This document shows, in pieces, positions 1 through 9,160 of a stretch of 64,000 nucleotides of DNA (positions within the stretch are counted from its first letter, which is position 1; every line of letters begins with the position of its first letter). Position numbers and translations under genes: made by a program. This DNA comes from Mesorhizobium sp. M2A.F.Ca.ET.046.03.2.1. Its GTDB lineage: Bacteria > Pseudomonadota > Alphaproteobacteria > Rhizobiales > Rhizobiaceae. The notes under the pieces are model-generated. The model was not told the origin of the DNA. It was given only the letters and a program-made list of their open reading frames with translations, and searched no databases. The DNA lies in the NCBI RefSeq assembly GCF_003952425.1, contig NZ_CP034449.1, positions 310,001 to 374,000 on the forward strand, given 5' to 3'.

Positions 1-153
1 AGAGTATTTGGCCGCAATTACCTGATTGAAACAGCCTGATCATCTTCTGAGAGCCTTGAGGCAATCCACAATACAGGCGGGATAGCAAATCGGGCTTAAG
101 ACGCAGTTAGACGGTTCCACGCAAATTGAGCAAACGGCTGCCGGGATCGTTGC

Positions 154-426
154 TCAGAGATGCCCGGCCAGCGCAACCACCATGTCCTTGCTGCTGGCTA
201 CGGGAACGATCTCGAACTCCACGAGATCCGCCCATTCGATGACCCAGCGCTGCAGCACCGTCGCGTCATCGGCTTCGACCAGCATGAAGCAGCGGCTCAT
301 GTCACTCGCGATCCAGCTGTGATGCACCACGAGTTCATCCGGCTTCAGCCGGCCCTTGTCGCGGAAACGGCGGTAGATTTCCTTGCGGTCCGAACCGTGA
401 AAATCCTCGATCACGAAGAACAGCAT
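154..426 (-). CDS. DUF3303 family small protein
   Basis: A 90-residue protein opening MLFFVIEDFHG with a conserved RFRDKGR stretch and an acidic, hydrophobic second half. This matches the DUF3303 family of small cytoplasmic proteins, whose biochemical role is unknown. The ATG at 426 is preceded by GAGGGAAAAGT, a good ribosome binding site, which fixes the start. No signal peptide or membrane segment is visible. It lies downstream of, and in the same direction as, the ATP-grasp ligase gene with a gap of about 120 bases, so a common transcript is possible but not shown. Confidence 0.75.
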   Translation of the reverse strand: MLFFVIEDFHGSDRKEIYRRFRDKGRLKPDELVVHHSWIASDMSRCFMLVEADDATVLQRWVIEWADLVEFEIVPVASSKDMVVALAGHL

Positions 427-487
427 ACTTTTCCCTCAGTTCGAATGATTCAGTACTGATGAAACCGAGGGAAGCGAGGAGGTGATG

Positions 488-541
488 CCCAATTCTTCAA
501 TTCTCCAGTTCTTCAATTCCTCAGTTCCTCAGTTCCTGTTC
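488..541. repeat. Short imperfect tandem repeat
   Basis: Reiterated variants of TTCAATTCTCCAGTTC and CAGTTCCTCAGTTCC lie between the DUF3303 gene and the ATP-grasp ligase gene. It is a simple low-complexity repeat of 7 to 16 base units and has no obvious hairpin. Confidence 0.5.
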
Positions 542-549
542 CCCCGCCC

Positions 550-2013
550 CTACTTCTCCGGCCGCTCCAGACGTTCCAGGAACCACTGCGTCAGCCGCAC
601 CCAGAGCTCGTCCTTCTCGCCGGAATCCTCCCAGCCATGATCGAGATTGGGATTGTCGTTGACCTCGATGACGAAGACCCCGTCCGTGGTCTCCTTGAGG
701 TCGACGCCGTAGAGGCCGTCGCCTATGCATTTTGCCGCCCGCACAGCCGTCTCGACGACATGCGGCGGCGTCTGCTTCAGTGTAAAGGTCTTGATGCCGC
801 CCTGGTCGGGCTTGCCGCTGGCCTTGTGGTTGACGATCTGCCAGTGCTTCTTTGCCATCAGGTAATGCACGGCAAACAGCGGCTGGCCGCCGAGCACGCC
901 GACGCGCCAGTCATATTCGGTCGGGATGAATTTCTGCGCGATCAGGAGATCGGAATCTTCCAGCCACTCCGTCGCGAGCTTGGTGAGCTCCGCCATGTTC
1001 TCGCATTTCTTGACGCCGCGCGAGAAGGACGAATCCGGTATCTTCAGCACCAGCGGGAAGCCAAGCGTCTGCGCCGCCACTTCGGAGTCGGAGGTGCCGG
1101 CGATCATCACCGTCGGCGGCACCGGCACCTTGTTGTAGGTCATCAGCTCGTTGAGATAGACCTTGTTGGTGCAGCGGATCATCGACAGCGGGTCGTCGAT
1201 CACCGGCATGCCTTCCTGCTGGGCGCGGCGCGCGAAGCGGTAGGTGTGGTTGGAGATCGACGTGGTCTCGCGGATGAACAGCGCGTCGTAATTTGCGAGC
1301 TTGGCGAGGTCCTTCCTGGTGATCGGCTCGACTTCGACGCCCATCTTCTCGGCGATCCGCGCCCAATAGCGCAATGAGGAAATCTCCGACGGCGGCAATT
1401 CCTCATGCGGGTCGACCAGCGTCGCAAAAGTATAGCGCGCCGGCGTGCGGCCCTTGGTGTCGCGCCATTCGCGGTTGGTATAGGTCTCCAGGCATTGCAG
1501 GAAGAGCTCTTCCTCGTCTTCGGTCATGCGGGCGAGCGGCAGGAAGCCGATCTTGCGGATCGAGGCCCATTCGGCGCTGTCCTTGATGTGCACCTCCAGC
1601 GCCGGCGCGCGGAACCAGTCGAACAACAGCTTGGCGAAACGGTCCCAGACTTTCGACGGGCCGATGCCGAAGAAGATCGCGACCTTCGCCGGAAAAATCC
1701 CGCCGAGGTCCTTGCGGCATTTGTTCAAGGCAAGCTCGAGTTCCGGCAGCGCGTGCTCGTAGAGCTTGCGCTCGGACAGGTCGATCATCGTCTCGACGGT
1801 TGGGATCACCCTATGGCCGCGCGAACCGGCCAGCAGCGAAGCGTAGTAGCCGCGGCTCTGATAGCCGTAATTGTTCGACAGGTTGATCACTTTCGGCCGC
1901 TGGCCGCGGAACAGCGCCGGATGCGCGAGATAGTCGCGGTTGGTGATGATCTTGTGGGGTGTGGCCACCTGATCGAGATCGTTCTGCCTGCCCGTGAGGA
2001 TTACCCAGGTCAT
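550..2013 (-). CDS. RimK-like ATP-grasp ligase with RLAN N-terminal domain
   Basis: A 487-residue protein. Residues about 1-200 match the RimK-like ATP-grasp N-terminal (RLAN) type of domain (motif NLSNNYGYQSRGYY near 46-58). Residues about 285-480 form an ATP-grasp domain, with a nucleotide-binding lysine in LVLKIPD (about K324) and metal-binding acidic residues in GVDLKE and VIEVNDNPNL (about D438, E450, N454). ATP-grasp enzymes of the RimK group join amino acids to a carboxylate through an acyl-phosphate, so a peptide or amino-acid ligase is inferred; the substrate is unknown. The start lies only 3 nt after the stop of the acetyltransferase/C39 gene, so the two are almost certainly co-translated. 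It is far longer than ribosomal S6 modification enzyme RimK (about 300 residues), so that specific role should not be assumed. Confidence 0.85.
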   Translation of the reverse strand: MTWVILTGRQNDLDQVATPHKIITNRDYLAHPALFRGQRPKVINLSNNYGYQSRGYYASLLAGSRGHRVIPTVETMIDLSERKLYEHALPELELALNKCRKDLGGIFPAKVAIFFGIGPSKVWDRFAKLLFDWFRAPALEVHIKDSAEWASIRKIGFLPLARMTEDEEELFLQCLETYTNREWRDTKGRTPARYTFATLVDPHEELPPSEISSLRYWARIAEKMGVEVEPITRKDLAKLANYDALFIRETTSISNHTYRFARRAQQEGMPVIDDPLSMIRCTNKVYLNELMTYNKVPVPPTVMIAGTSDSEVAAQTLGFPLVLKIPDSSFSRGVKKCENMAELTKLATEWLEDSDLLIAQKFIPTEYDWRVGVLGGQPLFAVHYLMAKKHWQIVNHKASGKPDQGGIKTFTLKQTPPHVVETAVRAAKCIGDGLYGVDLKETTDGVFVIEVNDNPNLDHGWEDSGEKDELWVRLTQWFLERLERPEK

Positions 2014-2016
2014 TGT

Positions 2017-3114
2017 TCAGCGTTTTCCCAGAGTGATGGCGGCGCGCAGGCCGTCGCGGCCGAACTGCGCCATATTCATGAAGATGTCGTAGGGCACTGG
2101 AATGTTCGCGGCATCGAGTATGGTTTCCTGCCTTTCATCCTCGACCCATGGGTCGTGGATCAGGATATGGTCGCCATCGTCGCCGATGGCCAGCACCCAA
2201 TGCGGCACCTTCTTGCCGAACATAAGGAATCCGCTGACCAGCACCAGCACCAGCTTGCCGTCGGCGAGAGCTTGGCGGATATCGCCGATGCTGAACGGAC
2301 GGTAGTTGACGGGGATGCCGTAGAGTTCGGCGCGGCGGCGGAAATCGACCTGGGCGAGCTCCATCACGCGGCGCTTGTCCTCGCTCCTCACCGACTGCAG
2401 GAACAGCGCGCCGTAGAAGGAGACGAATATCTCGGCGGCAAGCCCGCTCTCATAGCCGGCGACGGCCAGGCCGAAAGGCTCGCAGCCGCCCGGACCCGAC
2501 ATCATGAAGACCGTGGTCGCCTCGCGCCACAGGCGGATTTCCATGACCGGATCGGGCACGAAGCCCCGGTGGAAATTCGCCATCGCCATCATCAGGCAGC
2601 AAGGGCCGCAGGTGAACTCGCAGGTCTGCTGGTAGAACGGCACTTTGGTTGCCGTGGGCGTGTCGCCGCGCAGCGTCTTTTCATAGCGCAGCGCGGTCGC
2701 GCCATCCTCGTAATAGTCGGGCTCGCGGCCCAGTTTCCGATAGCCGGCCTGCTCATAGATGCGGATGGCGCGATCATTGTCCTCGCGCACTTCGAGGCGC
2801 AGCAACAGCCGGTCGTGCTCGAAGGCCGCCTCTTCTGCGGCCGCGAGCAGGAGCCGGCCGATACCGAGCCGGCCGAAAAAGGGACCGACAGCGATGGAAT
2901 AGAGCCGCGCGACGCCGCTGCCCTTGCGAAACAGCACCACCGCATAACCGGCGACCCGGCCCTCGTTCTCGGCCACCAGCATCTCGGCGGTTTCGCGTTC
3001 GATGAACTGGCGGAAGGAGCGGCGCGAGAGCCTGTCGCCCGGAAAAACAGCCTTCTCGATGGCGGCGAGGTCATCGACGTCTGACGCGCGGGCCTTGCGG
3101 ATCTCGGCAGGCAT
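2017..3114 (-). CDS. GNAT acetyltransferase fused to C39-like peptidase
   Basis: A 365-residue two-domain protein. Residues 3-148 are a GNAT N-acetyltransferase fold with the acetyl-CoA loop in VGPFFGRLGIGRLLL (about 77-91) and the typical IYEQAGYRKLGR end. Residues about 157-360 are a C39-type papain-like peptidase: TCGPCCLMMAM with candidate nucleophile C169, the histidine in VPHWVLAIG (about H305) and the aspartate in IHDPW (about D321). No signal peptide or transmembrane segment is present, so it acts in the cytoplasm, unlike the bacteriocin-exporter C39 domains. It is the first gene of a pair with the ATP-grasp ligase. A role in making, trimming or modifying a small peptide is inferred from the combination; nothing in the window identifies the peptide. 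Confidence 0.85.
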   Translation of the reverse strand: MPAEIRKARASDVDDLAAIEKAVFPGDRLSRRSFRQFIERETAEMLVAENEGRVAGYAVVLFRKGSGVARLYSIAVGPFFGRLGIGRLLLAAAEEAAFEHDRLLLRLEVREDNDRAIRIYEQAGYRKLGREPDYYEDGATALRYEKTLRGDTPTATKVPFYQQTCEFTCGPCCLMMAMANFHRGFVPDPVMEIRLWREATTVFMMSGPGGCEPFGLAVAGYESGLAAEIFVSFYGALFLQSVRSEDKRRVMELAQVDFRRRAELYGIPVNYRPFSIGDIRQALADGKLVLVLVSGFLMFGKKVPHWVLAIGDDGDHILIHDPWVEDERQETILDAANIPVPYDIFMNMAQFGRDGLRAAITLGKR

Positions 3115-3170
3115 GCGGGCTTGGGAGAACCTCGATTAGGTTTAAGAAACGGCCCCGGTGGATGCGTCGC

Positions 3171-3219
3171 GAATACTGGCCGAAGCGCCAGTATTCATCA
3201 AGCGCTATCGCTCCTTGAT
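3171..3219 (-). terminator. Two adjacent hairpins after the anti-sigma gene
   Basis: GAATACTGGC at 3171-3180 pairs perfectly with 3187-3196 over a 6-nt loop, and ATCAAG at 3197 pairs with CTTGAT ending at 3219. They lie downstream of the anti-sigma stop codon at 3322 and upstream of the acetyltransferase/C39 start at 3114. No strong U-tract follows, so termination is tentative; a processing or regulatory hairpin is also possible. Confidence 0.35.
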
Positions 3220-3321
3220 TAGGGCCGAATTGTGACAGTTTCCGCGGCGGCAGCAAAGGCTCGATCGTTTGAACAGAATTGCTCTTCAAGCGACTGCCGG
3301 CCGCCGAAAAACGCAGCCGGT

Positions 3322-4116
3322 TCAGCTCGATATGCCGGCCACGAGCTGGCCATAGGCGCTCTTTGCGACGTCCGACAGGCGCTCCGGCGGCAACGAGCCG
3401 ACGACCGCGCAGGCGTAGCCCTTGTCGAGCCAATAGACTGCTTCCGGTCCGCCCGTCTCGGCCGCGTAGGTGCCCTTCGATGTCTCCGACGAGTCGGCGG
3501 TGACGTAGAGCGAGATGCGCTCGCCCTTGGCATCCTCGTAGAGCAGCATTGCCGCCTTGCCTTGCTCACCAGCCGGCAGCAGCCGGCCGCCGACCAGCTG
3601 GAAGCCCTCGGCCGCAAGATCGGGCGCGACCAGCTTCAGCCCGACGCGGTTCGACAGCCAGGTCTGGAGATGGTCCTTGTCGCTCGCCGGGACTTCGACG
3701 GCGTGGCGCTTCTCGGCAGCGTAGGTAACATGGGCGGCGATTGCCTGCTCGGCGAGCTGGTCGTCGCCTTCGCCGCCACGGGCGATGCTGTCGACGCCGG
3801 CGACATAGCCGCCGAGCCCGCCGACCGCTAGCATCACGGCAGCGGCAGCCGACAGCCACCAGCGCGAGCGCCAGGCCGATGCTTTTGCAGGCGCCTCGCC
3901 AAGCACGACCTGCCGCAGCCTCGCCGGCACCGGCTCGTCCATCACGCCCGCGAAGGCGGAGCGCATGGCGGCGCGGTCGGCAATGTAGCGCGCGGACTTC
4001 GCCTTCATCTCGGGATTGGCCTCGAGCCAGGCATCGTAAGCCATGCGCTCCTCGCCCGGCAGCTCGCCGTCGAGGGCCATATGGATATCGCGTTCGGAAA
4101 AATCGCGGCGGGTCAT
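3322..4116 (-). CDS. Membrane-anchored anti-sigma factor
   Basis: A 264-residue protein with a cytoplasmic N-terminal part (about 1-80; FSERDIHMALDGELPGEER at 6-24) typical of anti-sigma factors, one transmembrane helix at about 86-107, and a periplasmic C-terminal domain of about 150 residues. It lacks the HxxxCxxC zinc motif of the ZAS class, so it belongs to the zinc-free group. Its ATG overlaps the stop of the ECF sigma gene by 4 nt (4113-4116), the usual coupling for sigma/anti-sigma pairs. It should hold the sigma factor inactive at the membrane until an envelope signal arrives; the signal is unknown. Confidence 0.85.
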   Translation of the reverse strand: MTRRDFSERDIHMALDGELPGEERMAYDAWLEANPEMKAKSARYIADRAAMRSAFAGVMDEPVPARLRQVVLGEAPAKASAWRSRWWLSAAAAVMLAVGGLGGYVAGVDSIARGGEGDDQLAEQAIAAHVTYAAEKRHAVEVPASDKDHLQTWLSNRVGLKLVAPDLAAEGFQLVGGRLLPAGEQGKAAMLLYEDAKGERISLYVTADSSETSKGTYAAETGGPEAVYWLDKGYACAVVGSLPPERLSDVAKSAYGQLVAGISS

Positions 4117-4631
4117 TTCTCGACGATCCTTATCGAGCGGCGGCGCGATGTGTCGTCGAGCAATCCCCGCAGTTCCTCGCGGCCACGCGCGATGCGCGAC
4201 ATCAGCGTGCCGGCCGGCACGCCAAGGATGTTGGCGGCCTCGGCATAGGAAAAGCCCTCGATGGCGACCATCACCAACGCCGCGCGGCGATCGGGGCTGA
4301 TCGCCTGCAGGGCATCCATGATCTCGCGCGAGGCGATGGTCTCGACCTGCTCGGCGGGCGCGGCTTGGGCCTCACCGGCTTCGAGAGGCAGCATCGCCGC
4401 CTCGCCGCGCCGGTTGACCTTGCGCATCTGGTCGATGAACAAGTGATGCATGATCGTAAACAGCCACCTCCGGGGGCTTTCTCCAGTCTGCCAGTTGTCG
4501 AGCCGCACAAGCGCCCGCTCCAGGCAGTCCTGGACAAGGTCGTCGGCGGAATCGCGGTCGCGCAGCAACGAGCGCGCATAGCGCCGCAACCGCGGTATTT
4601 CGCTCAGGATCGCTGCCTTCTTGTCGTCCAT
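4113..4631 (-). CDS. ECF RNA polymerase sigma factor
   Basis: A 172-residue sigma-70 family ECF protein. Region 2 spans about residues 12-75 (DLVQDCLERALVR, then PRRWLFTIMHHLFIDQMR for promoter melting and -10 recognition). Region 4 spans about 108-160 (SYAEAANILGVPAGTLMSRIARGREEL, the helix-turn-helix reading the -35). There is no C-terminal extension. It is translationally coupled to the anti-sigma gene. Family members usually activate their own promoter, but I could not pick out a confident promoter in the 130 bases upstream. Confidence 0.9.
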   Translation of the reverse strand: MDDKKAAILSEIPRLRRYARSLLRDRDSADDLVQDCLERALVRLDNWQTGESPRRWLFTIMHHLFIDQMRKVNRRGEAAMLPLEAGEAQAAPAEQVETIASREIMDALQAISPDRRAALVMVAIEGFSYAEAANILGVPAGTLMSRIARGREELRGLLDDTSRRRSIRIVEK

Positions 4632-4761
4632 GACCGCTTGTTTCGTGGTCGCCTTCCATCCCGATAGAACGCGCCTTCCCGACGCGGTGCAAGCAGTCAG
4701 CGCGAAGCGGCCGAACCGCTGCGATTACCCAAGCACGTGAATAACGCGGGCGCGGGCCGGT

Positions 4762-7578
4762 TTATTCCCGGCTATCCACTTGTTCCTGCAAGTTTTCAGG
4801 CTTATCCCGCGCCGCCCTCGTCAGCAGCCGCTGGTAGAACAGCCCGATGCCGATCAGCACCGCACCAAGGCCGATGAAGGAGAGCGCGCGCAGCACACCT
4901 TCCAGCTCCGACATGTCGAAGAGGAAGACCTTCACCACCGCGACCGCGATCAGCACCGCGGAGGCGATGCGCAGCACCTGCGATTTCAGCCAGACGCCGG
5001 CGGTGAGCAGCGCCACGCCGATGACCAGCCACAGCGCCGAATAGGTGTAGGTCTCGAGCTGGCCAAGCCCGCTCCACAAGGCGATGAACTCGCCCTTGAA
5101 CAGGCGGCGCACCGAAAGCGTGGCATAGGCGAAGGCAAGCAGCGCGGCGATCAAGGCCAGCATCGCCGCATACCATCGCGGGCGCTTGTCGCGGACATAG
5201 AGCGCCAGCGCGACGGCGGCGGCGGCGATGGCCGGCAGCAGATAAGCGAGGAACAGAAGGTTGAAGACCGGGATCGTGCCGGTCGACTCATCCGTCAGCA
5301 GCGGGTTCAGCACCACGAAATGCTGAATGGCGATGAGGCCCGCCGAGATCACGCCGGCGGCAATCGAGCCATAGCGCAGAACCGAGCTCGGCGAGCGCAT
5401 GTCGATGGCGACCAGTATGGCGCCGGCGCCGAGCGCGATGAGCGTGTAGATCGCCTGCTCGGCGAGGGTCACCGCACCGGTGTCGATAACGCCGCCATGC
5501 ATCGCGTGGCGCACCAGCATGGCGATGGTGAGCAGCGCGAACAGCGCCGAGGCCGCCTCCATGGCAAGGCGCGGCCGGCCGCTGGTGGTGCGGGCGAGCT
5601 GCCAGGCGGCGAAGCCGAAGGCGATCGCCGGCACGCCATAGCCCGGCAGCAGCCAGTTGAAGACCGGTGTCCTCGACAGAAACGCCGCGCCGACGATGGT
5701 CGGATCGAAGGCGACGCGGCCGAGCATGGCGACCGCCGCACCCACCGCGATCCAGCCGAGCACAGGGTAAGAGCGCCAGCGCGTGGCCAGCGCCGGCAGA
5801 ATGGCGGCGGCGCCAATCAGCACGGTCGTCCAGGCCGAGCCAAATGCCATGTGCAGCATCAGCAGGCCGGCAACGCCGGCGCCGCCCAACGCGAACGACA
5901 CCGCCGGGCCGCCGGCGAGCGGCGGCGGCTCGGCGCGCGCGATCCATTCGCCGCCGGCAGCAAAGACGAGCATCAGCAGCAGCGCCGGCAGCGCATAGCC
6001 GAGGTCGCGGTCGATATCGCCGAAGGTCAGCCACAGGGCGGCCAGCACCACCAGCGGGGCAATGACGCCCCAGGCTGCCCAGCAAGCCGCGCGTGTCGCA
6101 GCGGTGGCGGCGAGGCGGCGCGCCGCCCAGAAGCCGGCGGCGAGGAAGATCAGGGCAAGCGCGATGCCGATGCGGAACGTCAGCGTGTCGGACGACGCCA
6201 AGGGCTGGGCGTCCAGCCCGACATCGAGCGCATCGGCGCCGATGGTGGCGGGCGGGATGATGCCGAGATAGATCAGCACGGTGGCGATGCCGGCGGCAAA
6301 GACCAGCGGAAGCGCGCGCGGCCGGTAGAGCGCCACCGCGACCAGCGCGGCCAGCAGGACGGCGCCGTGCAATGCATCGCCGGCGCTGGCAAAAGCCGGA
6401 TCGACGGACAGGCCCAGCGCGCTTAGGGCGATGAAGAAGCCGGGCACGATCGATGGCCAGTCGAAGCCACGGGCCGCTTCGTCGCGGCCAGTGGTCAAGA
6501 ACGGGGCGAGCCAGACGAAGGCAAGCACCGCCAGCGTGGCGAGGCTGATGAACAGCACGGCCGCAAGGTTCACGTCCGGCGCGTCGACCATGTAGAGGAT
6601 GGTCCAGATGCCCGTGCCGGCGAAAGCGGCCGCCATAAGCGCCTTCCAGTCGCGGATGCGGGCGGTTGCCGCGCTCGCCGCAAGCACGATCGCCAGATAG
6701 ACGAACAAGGCCCAGGGATTGGGCGCCTGCGATGCCACCAACGCCGGCGTGACCATGGCGCCGACGAGGCCGATGCCGGCCAGCGCCAGACCATGCACTA
6801 ACGAGGCGCCAATGGTGGCGACGCCGATGACGCCAAGCAGCGCAAAGGCGGTCGCCGGCCCGATGAAGCCATAGATGCCATGCGCCGCGTAGACCGTGCC
6901 GAACAGGATGAAGGCGCCGGCGCCGGTCAGTATCGCGGGGATATAGGCGCTGGCGGCGCCCTGCACCGGCACCCTGAAGCCGGTGCGGCGGATGAATTCA
7001 GCGCCGGCAATCAGCGCCAGGCCGAGGATGCCGGCCATGGTGAGACGCACGCCGGGACCGAAGATGCCGGCCTCGATGGTGTAGCGAATCAGGAACAGGC
7101 CACCCAGCGCCAGCGCGATGCCGCCGACCCAGACCGCCCAGCGCGTGCCCAGCGCCGTCTCGACATCCGTCTGGCGCGCCGCCTTGGCGGATACGGCCGA
7201 CCCGGTGGCCGGCGCTTCGGCCACGGGTTGAGATTGCTTCGGTTCGGATGGCTCGGCGGATTGCGCCGTGGCCGGCCGGGCCTTCGTCCAGGGTCCGGCC
7301 ACGGCCTCGCCTTCGGCGGCCTCGGGCTTTGCGACGAGCTCCTCGGCAACGGTCGTGCCGTCGGCCAACGGCGCGACAGGCGCCGCAACTGCCTTGGCCT
7401 CCTCGGGAAGACCTTCCTGCGCGATGTCCGCCTTGGGCGCGGACAGCGAAGCTCCCGACTGAACCAGGCCTCGGAGGATGCCGAGCTCGCGCTCGACCAG
7501 CGCGATGCGGTTCTGCTGTCGTGACACGATGACGAAAAGAGCTATGACGGCGGCAATGGCGATCAGGCTGAAAAACAT
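4762..7578 (-). CDS. DUF2339 large integral membrane protein
   Basis: A 938-residue protein. An N-terminal membrane helix (MFFSLIAIAAVIALFVI) is followed by a short heptad-like stretch, an alanine- and proline-rich acidic linker (about 50-140), and then some two dozen hydrophobic helices to the C-terminus. This layout and length fit the DUF2339 family, whose function is unknown. The ATG at 7578 is chosen because GAGGGAAACCACC directly precedes it; an in-frame start at 7632 has no such site. It stands alone between the sigma factor gene and the divergent Nudix gene. Confidence 0.85.
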   Translation of the reverse strand: MFFSLIAIAAVIALFVIVSRQQNRIALVERELGILRGLVQSGASLSAPKADIAQEGLPEEAKAVAAPVAPLADGTTVAEELVAKPEAAEGEAVAGPWTKARPATAQSAEPSEPKQSQPVAEAPATGSAVSAKAARQTDVETALGTRWAVWVGGIALALGGLFLIRYTIEAGIFGPGVRLTMAGILGLALIAGAEFIRRTGFRVPVQGAASAYIPAILTGAGAFILFGTVYAAHGIYGFIGPATAFALLGVIGVATIGASLVHGLALAGIGLVGAMVTPALVASQAPNPWALFVYLAIVLAASAATARIRDWKALMAAAFAGTGIWTILYMVDAPDVNLAAVLFISLATLAVLAFVWLAPFLTTGRDEAARGFDWPSIVPGFFIALSALGLSVDPAFASAGDALHGAVLLAALVAVALYRPRALPLVFAAGIATVLIYLGIIPPATIGADALDVGLDAQPLASSDTLTFRIGIALALIFLAAGFWAARRLAATAATRAACWAAWGVIAPLVVLAALWLTFGDIDRDLGYALPALLLMLVFAAGGEWIARAEPPPLAGGPAVSFALGGAGVAGLLMLHMAFGSAWTTVLIGAAAILPALATRWRSYPVLGWIAVGAAVAMLGRVAFDPTIVGAAFLSRTPVFNWLLPGYGVPAIAFGFAAWQLARTTSGRPRLAMEAASALFALLTIAMLVRHAMHGGVIDTGAVTLAEQAIYTLIALGAGAILVAIDMRSPSSVLRYGSIAAGVISAGLIAIQHFVVLNPLLTDESTGTIPVFNLLFLAYLLPAIAAAAVALALYVRDKRPRWYAAMLALIAALLAFAYATLSVRRLFKGEFIALWSGLGQLETYTYSALWLVIGVALLTAGVWLKSQVLRIASAVLIAVAVVKVFLFDMSELEGVLRALSFIGLGAVLIGIGLFYQRLLTRAARDKPENLQEQVDSRE

Positions 7579-7840
7579 GGTGGTTTCCCTCAAAACCAGA
7601 CCAGTCGTGGTCAACAAATGCGGCGGTGACACGACTGACCCAAATCAGCGTCTTGCCAATCAACAAGATCGGGCCGGCTAACAAGATCGAGCATGTTTCG
7701 CGGCCGATTGCCAGCAACTTGCCTGGTTATCCAATGGCGGGCCGCCGAGGCTGTCGGTATTGCAGGCGAGATTGCGTGACCTCTGCCCCGAAGTACTCGT
7801 GCTAGTCTCGCGCGATCAAAGGAATGCCGTGAGGTGACCG

Positions 7841-8305
7841 ATGCCGCAGCGAAGTGCCGGGCTGCTGATCCACAGACACACAGGCGGTGTGTTCGAATTT
7901 CTGCTCGTCCATCCAGGCGGTCCGTTCTGGGCGCGCAAGGATGAAGGCGCGTGGTCGATACCGAAGGGACTGATCGGCGACAATGAGGATGAGCTCGAAG
8001 CCGCCAAACGGGAAGTCGAGGAGGAGCTCGGCGTCGCCATCGACGGCGACTTCCAGCCGCTCGGCAGCTACAGGCAGCCGGGCGGCAAGATCGTGGTGGC
8101 ATGGAGCGTCGAGGCCGATGTCGACACTAACGCCATCAAGAGCAACATGTTCACCCTGGAGTGGCCGCCAAAATCGGGAAAGATGAAGGCGTTCCCCGAA
8201 GTGGATCGGGCCGGCTGGTTTTCGCCGGCCGAAGCCGGCGTCAAGATCCTGAAAGGCCAGCGCTCCATGCTCGACGATTTCCTGGAACGGCGCGGCGCCG
8301 ACTAG
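7841..8305 (+). CDS. Nudix hydrolase
   Basis: A 154-residue protein with a complete Nudix box, G-x5-E-x7-REVEEELGV, at about residues 48-70, following WSIPKGLIGDNEDE. Nudix enzymes hydrolyse nucleoside diphosphates linked to another group, using Mg2+ held by the REUxEE glutamates. The N-terminal SAGLLIHRHTGGVFEFLLVHPGGPFW and the PKSGKMKAFPEVDRAGWF region resemble the diadenosine polyphosphate/NTP pyrophosphohydrolase-like group often annotated only as Nudix protein. Cytoplasmic; substrate unknown. It converges with recO, the two stops being about 11 nt apart. Confidence 0.88.
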   Translation: MPQRSAGLLIHRHTGGVFEFLLVHPGGPFWARKDEGAWSIPKGLIGDNEDELEAAKREVEEELGVAIDGDFQPLGSYRQPGGKIVVAWSVEADVDTNAIKSNMFTLEWPPKSGKMKAFPEVDRAGWFSPAEAGVKILKGQRSMLDDFLERRGAD

Positions 8306-8316
8306 GCGTCTGCCCG

Positions 8317-9075
8317 CTATCCTGCCTCGCCCACACCCGCCTTCACCGCCGCATGATGCCGGCGTAGCGCGGCGAGGAAGCCGGCGCGGGCGTCGGGCGG
8401 CTCGAGGCCGCGCGGCTCGTAAACATGGCGGGCGAAGAAGAAGCCGCTCAGCCGGAAGGCGTCTTCCAGTGCTGCCGCGTCGGCGCGCAGGCCGGAGCCG
8501 CGCTGCAGAAAGGCTGGCAGTGCCAGCATCTTGTCGTGCCAGGCCGCACCCGCTTCGCGCGACACGGCGCGTCCGGACTTCGGCGAGACATAAGCGAGAT
8601 CCTGTCTTGTGCCGGTCGCCGCGCATTGGCTGAGATCGAGGCCGAAGCCCAGTTCATCGAGGATGAGCAGCTCGAAGCGCGCCACCAGCTCGCCCGCCGC
8701 GTCGGCGTCGCCAAGATGGGAGATCATCACGGCAAGCGCCTCGTAGAGACCGCCATGGGCGTCGCGCTCGGGCAGGAGCCTCAGATGCGCGGCCATGGTC
8801 TGCAGGCCATAGACGGCAACCGCGCTGTCCATCAACCGCGCCGCGTTCATCTCGATCGCCTCGGCCTGGAAGACGCCGAGATGCTCGTCGAGCCGCGCCC
8901 GCCACAGAAGGTCGACGCGATTGCCGGGCTGCAGCACCGGCTGCTGCTTGCGCGAGCGCCCTCCCCGCACAAGGCCAAGATGGCGGCCATGGGTGCGCGT
9001 CATCACCTCGAGGATGGCGCTGGTTTCGCCATGCCTGCGGGTGCCGAGAACGATTCCCTCGTCGCGCCATTCCAT
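8317..9075 (-). CDS. recO: DNA repair protein RecO
   Basis: A 252-residue RecO. The N-terminal OB-fold begins [17 protein letters not shown] and includes [10 protein letters not shown] near residue 31. The helical C-terminal part contains [13 protein letters not shown] and [23 protein letters not shown], the expected zinc-binding-region position but with only one cysteine, as is common in alphaproteobacteria. RecO works with RecR to load RecA on gapped single-stranded DNA. It is the last gene of the era-rnc-lepB-acpS block, separated from era by the phosphotransferase gene. Confidence 0.92.
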   Translation of the reverse strand: MEWRDEGIVLGTRRHGETSAILEVMTRTHGRHLGLVRGGRSRKQQPVLQPGNRVDLLWRARLDEHLGVFQAEAIEMNAARLMDSAVAVYGLQTMAAHLRLLPERDAHGGLYEALAVMISHLGDADAAGELVARFELLILDELGFGLDLSQCAATGTRQDLAYVSPKSGRAVSREAGAAWHDKMLALPAFLQRGSGLRADAAALEDAFRLSGFFFARHVYEPRGLEPPDARAGFLAALRRHHAAVKAGVGEAG

Positions 9076-9160
9076 GGATCGAGCTTTTCACCCGTTGCGC
9101 GGCGAAATCAAGGTTTCGACACGCCGGGCTCGATCTGTGCTGACATCCTCTGATCCCGTG

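Noticed and set aside
550-2013. Naming the ligase rimK
   Set aside because: It is much longer than ribosomal S6 modification enzyme RimK and has a different N-terminal domain and neighbours.
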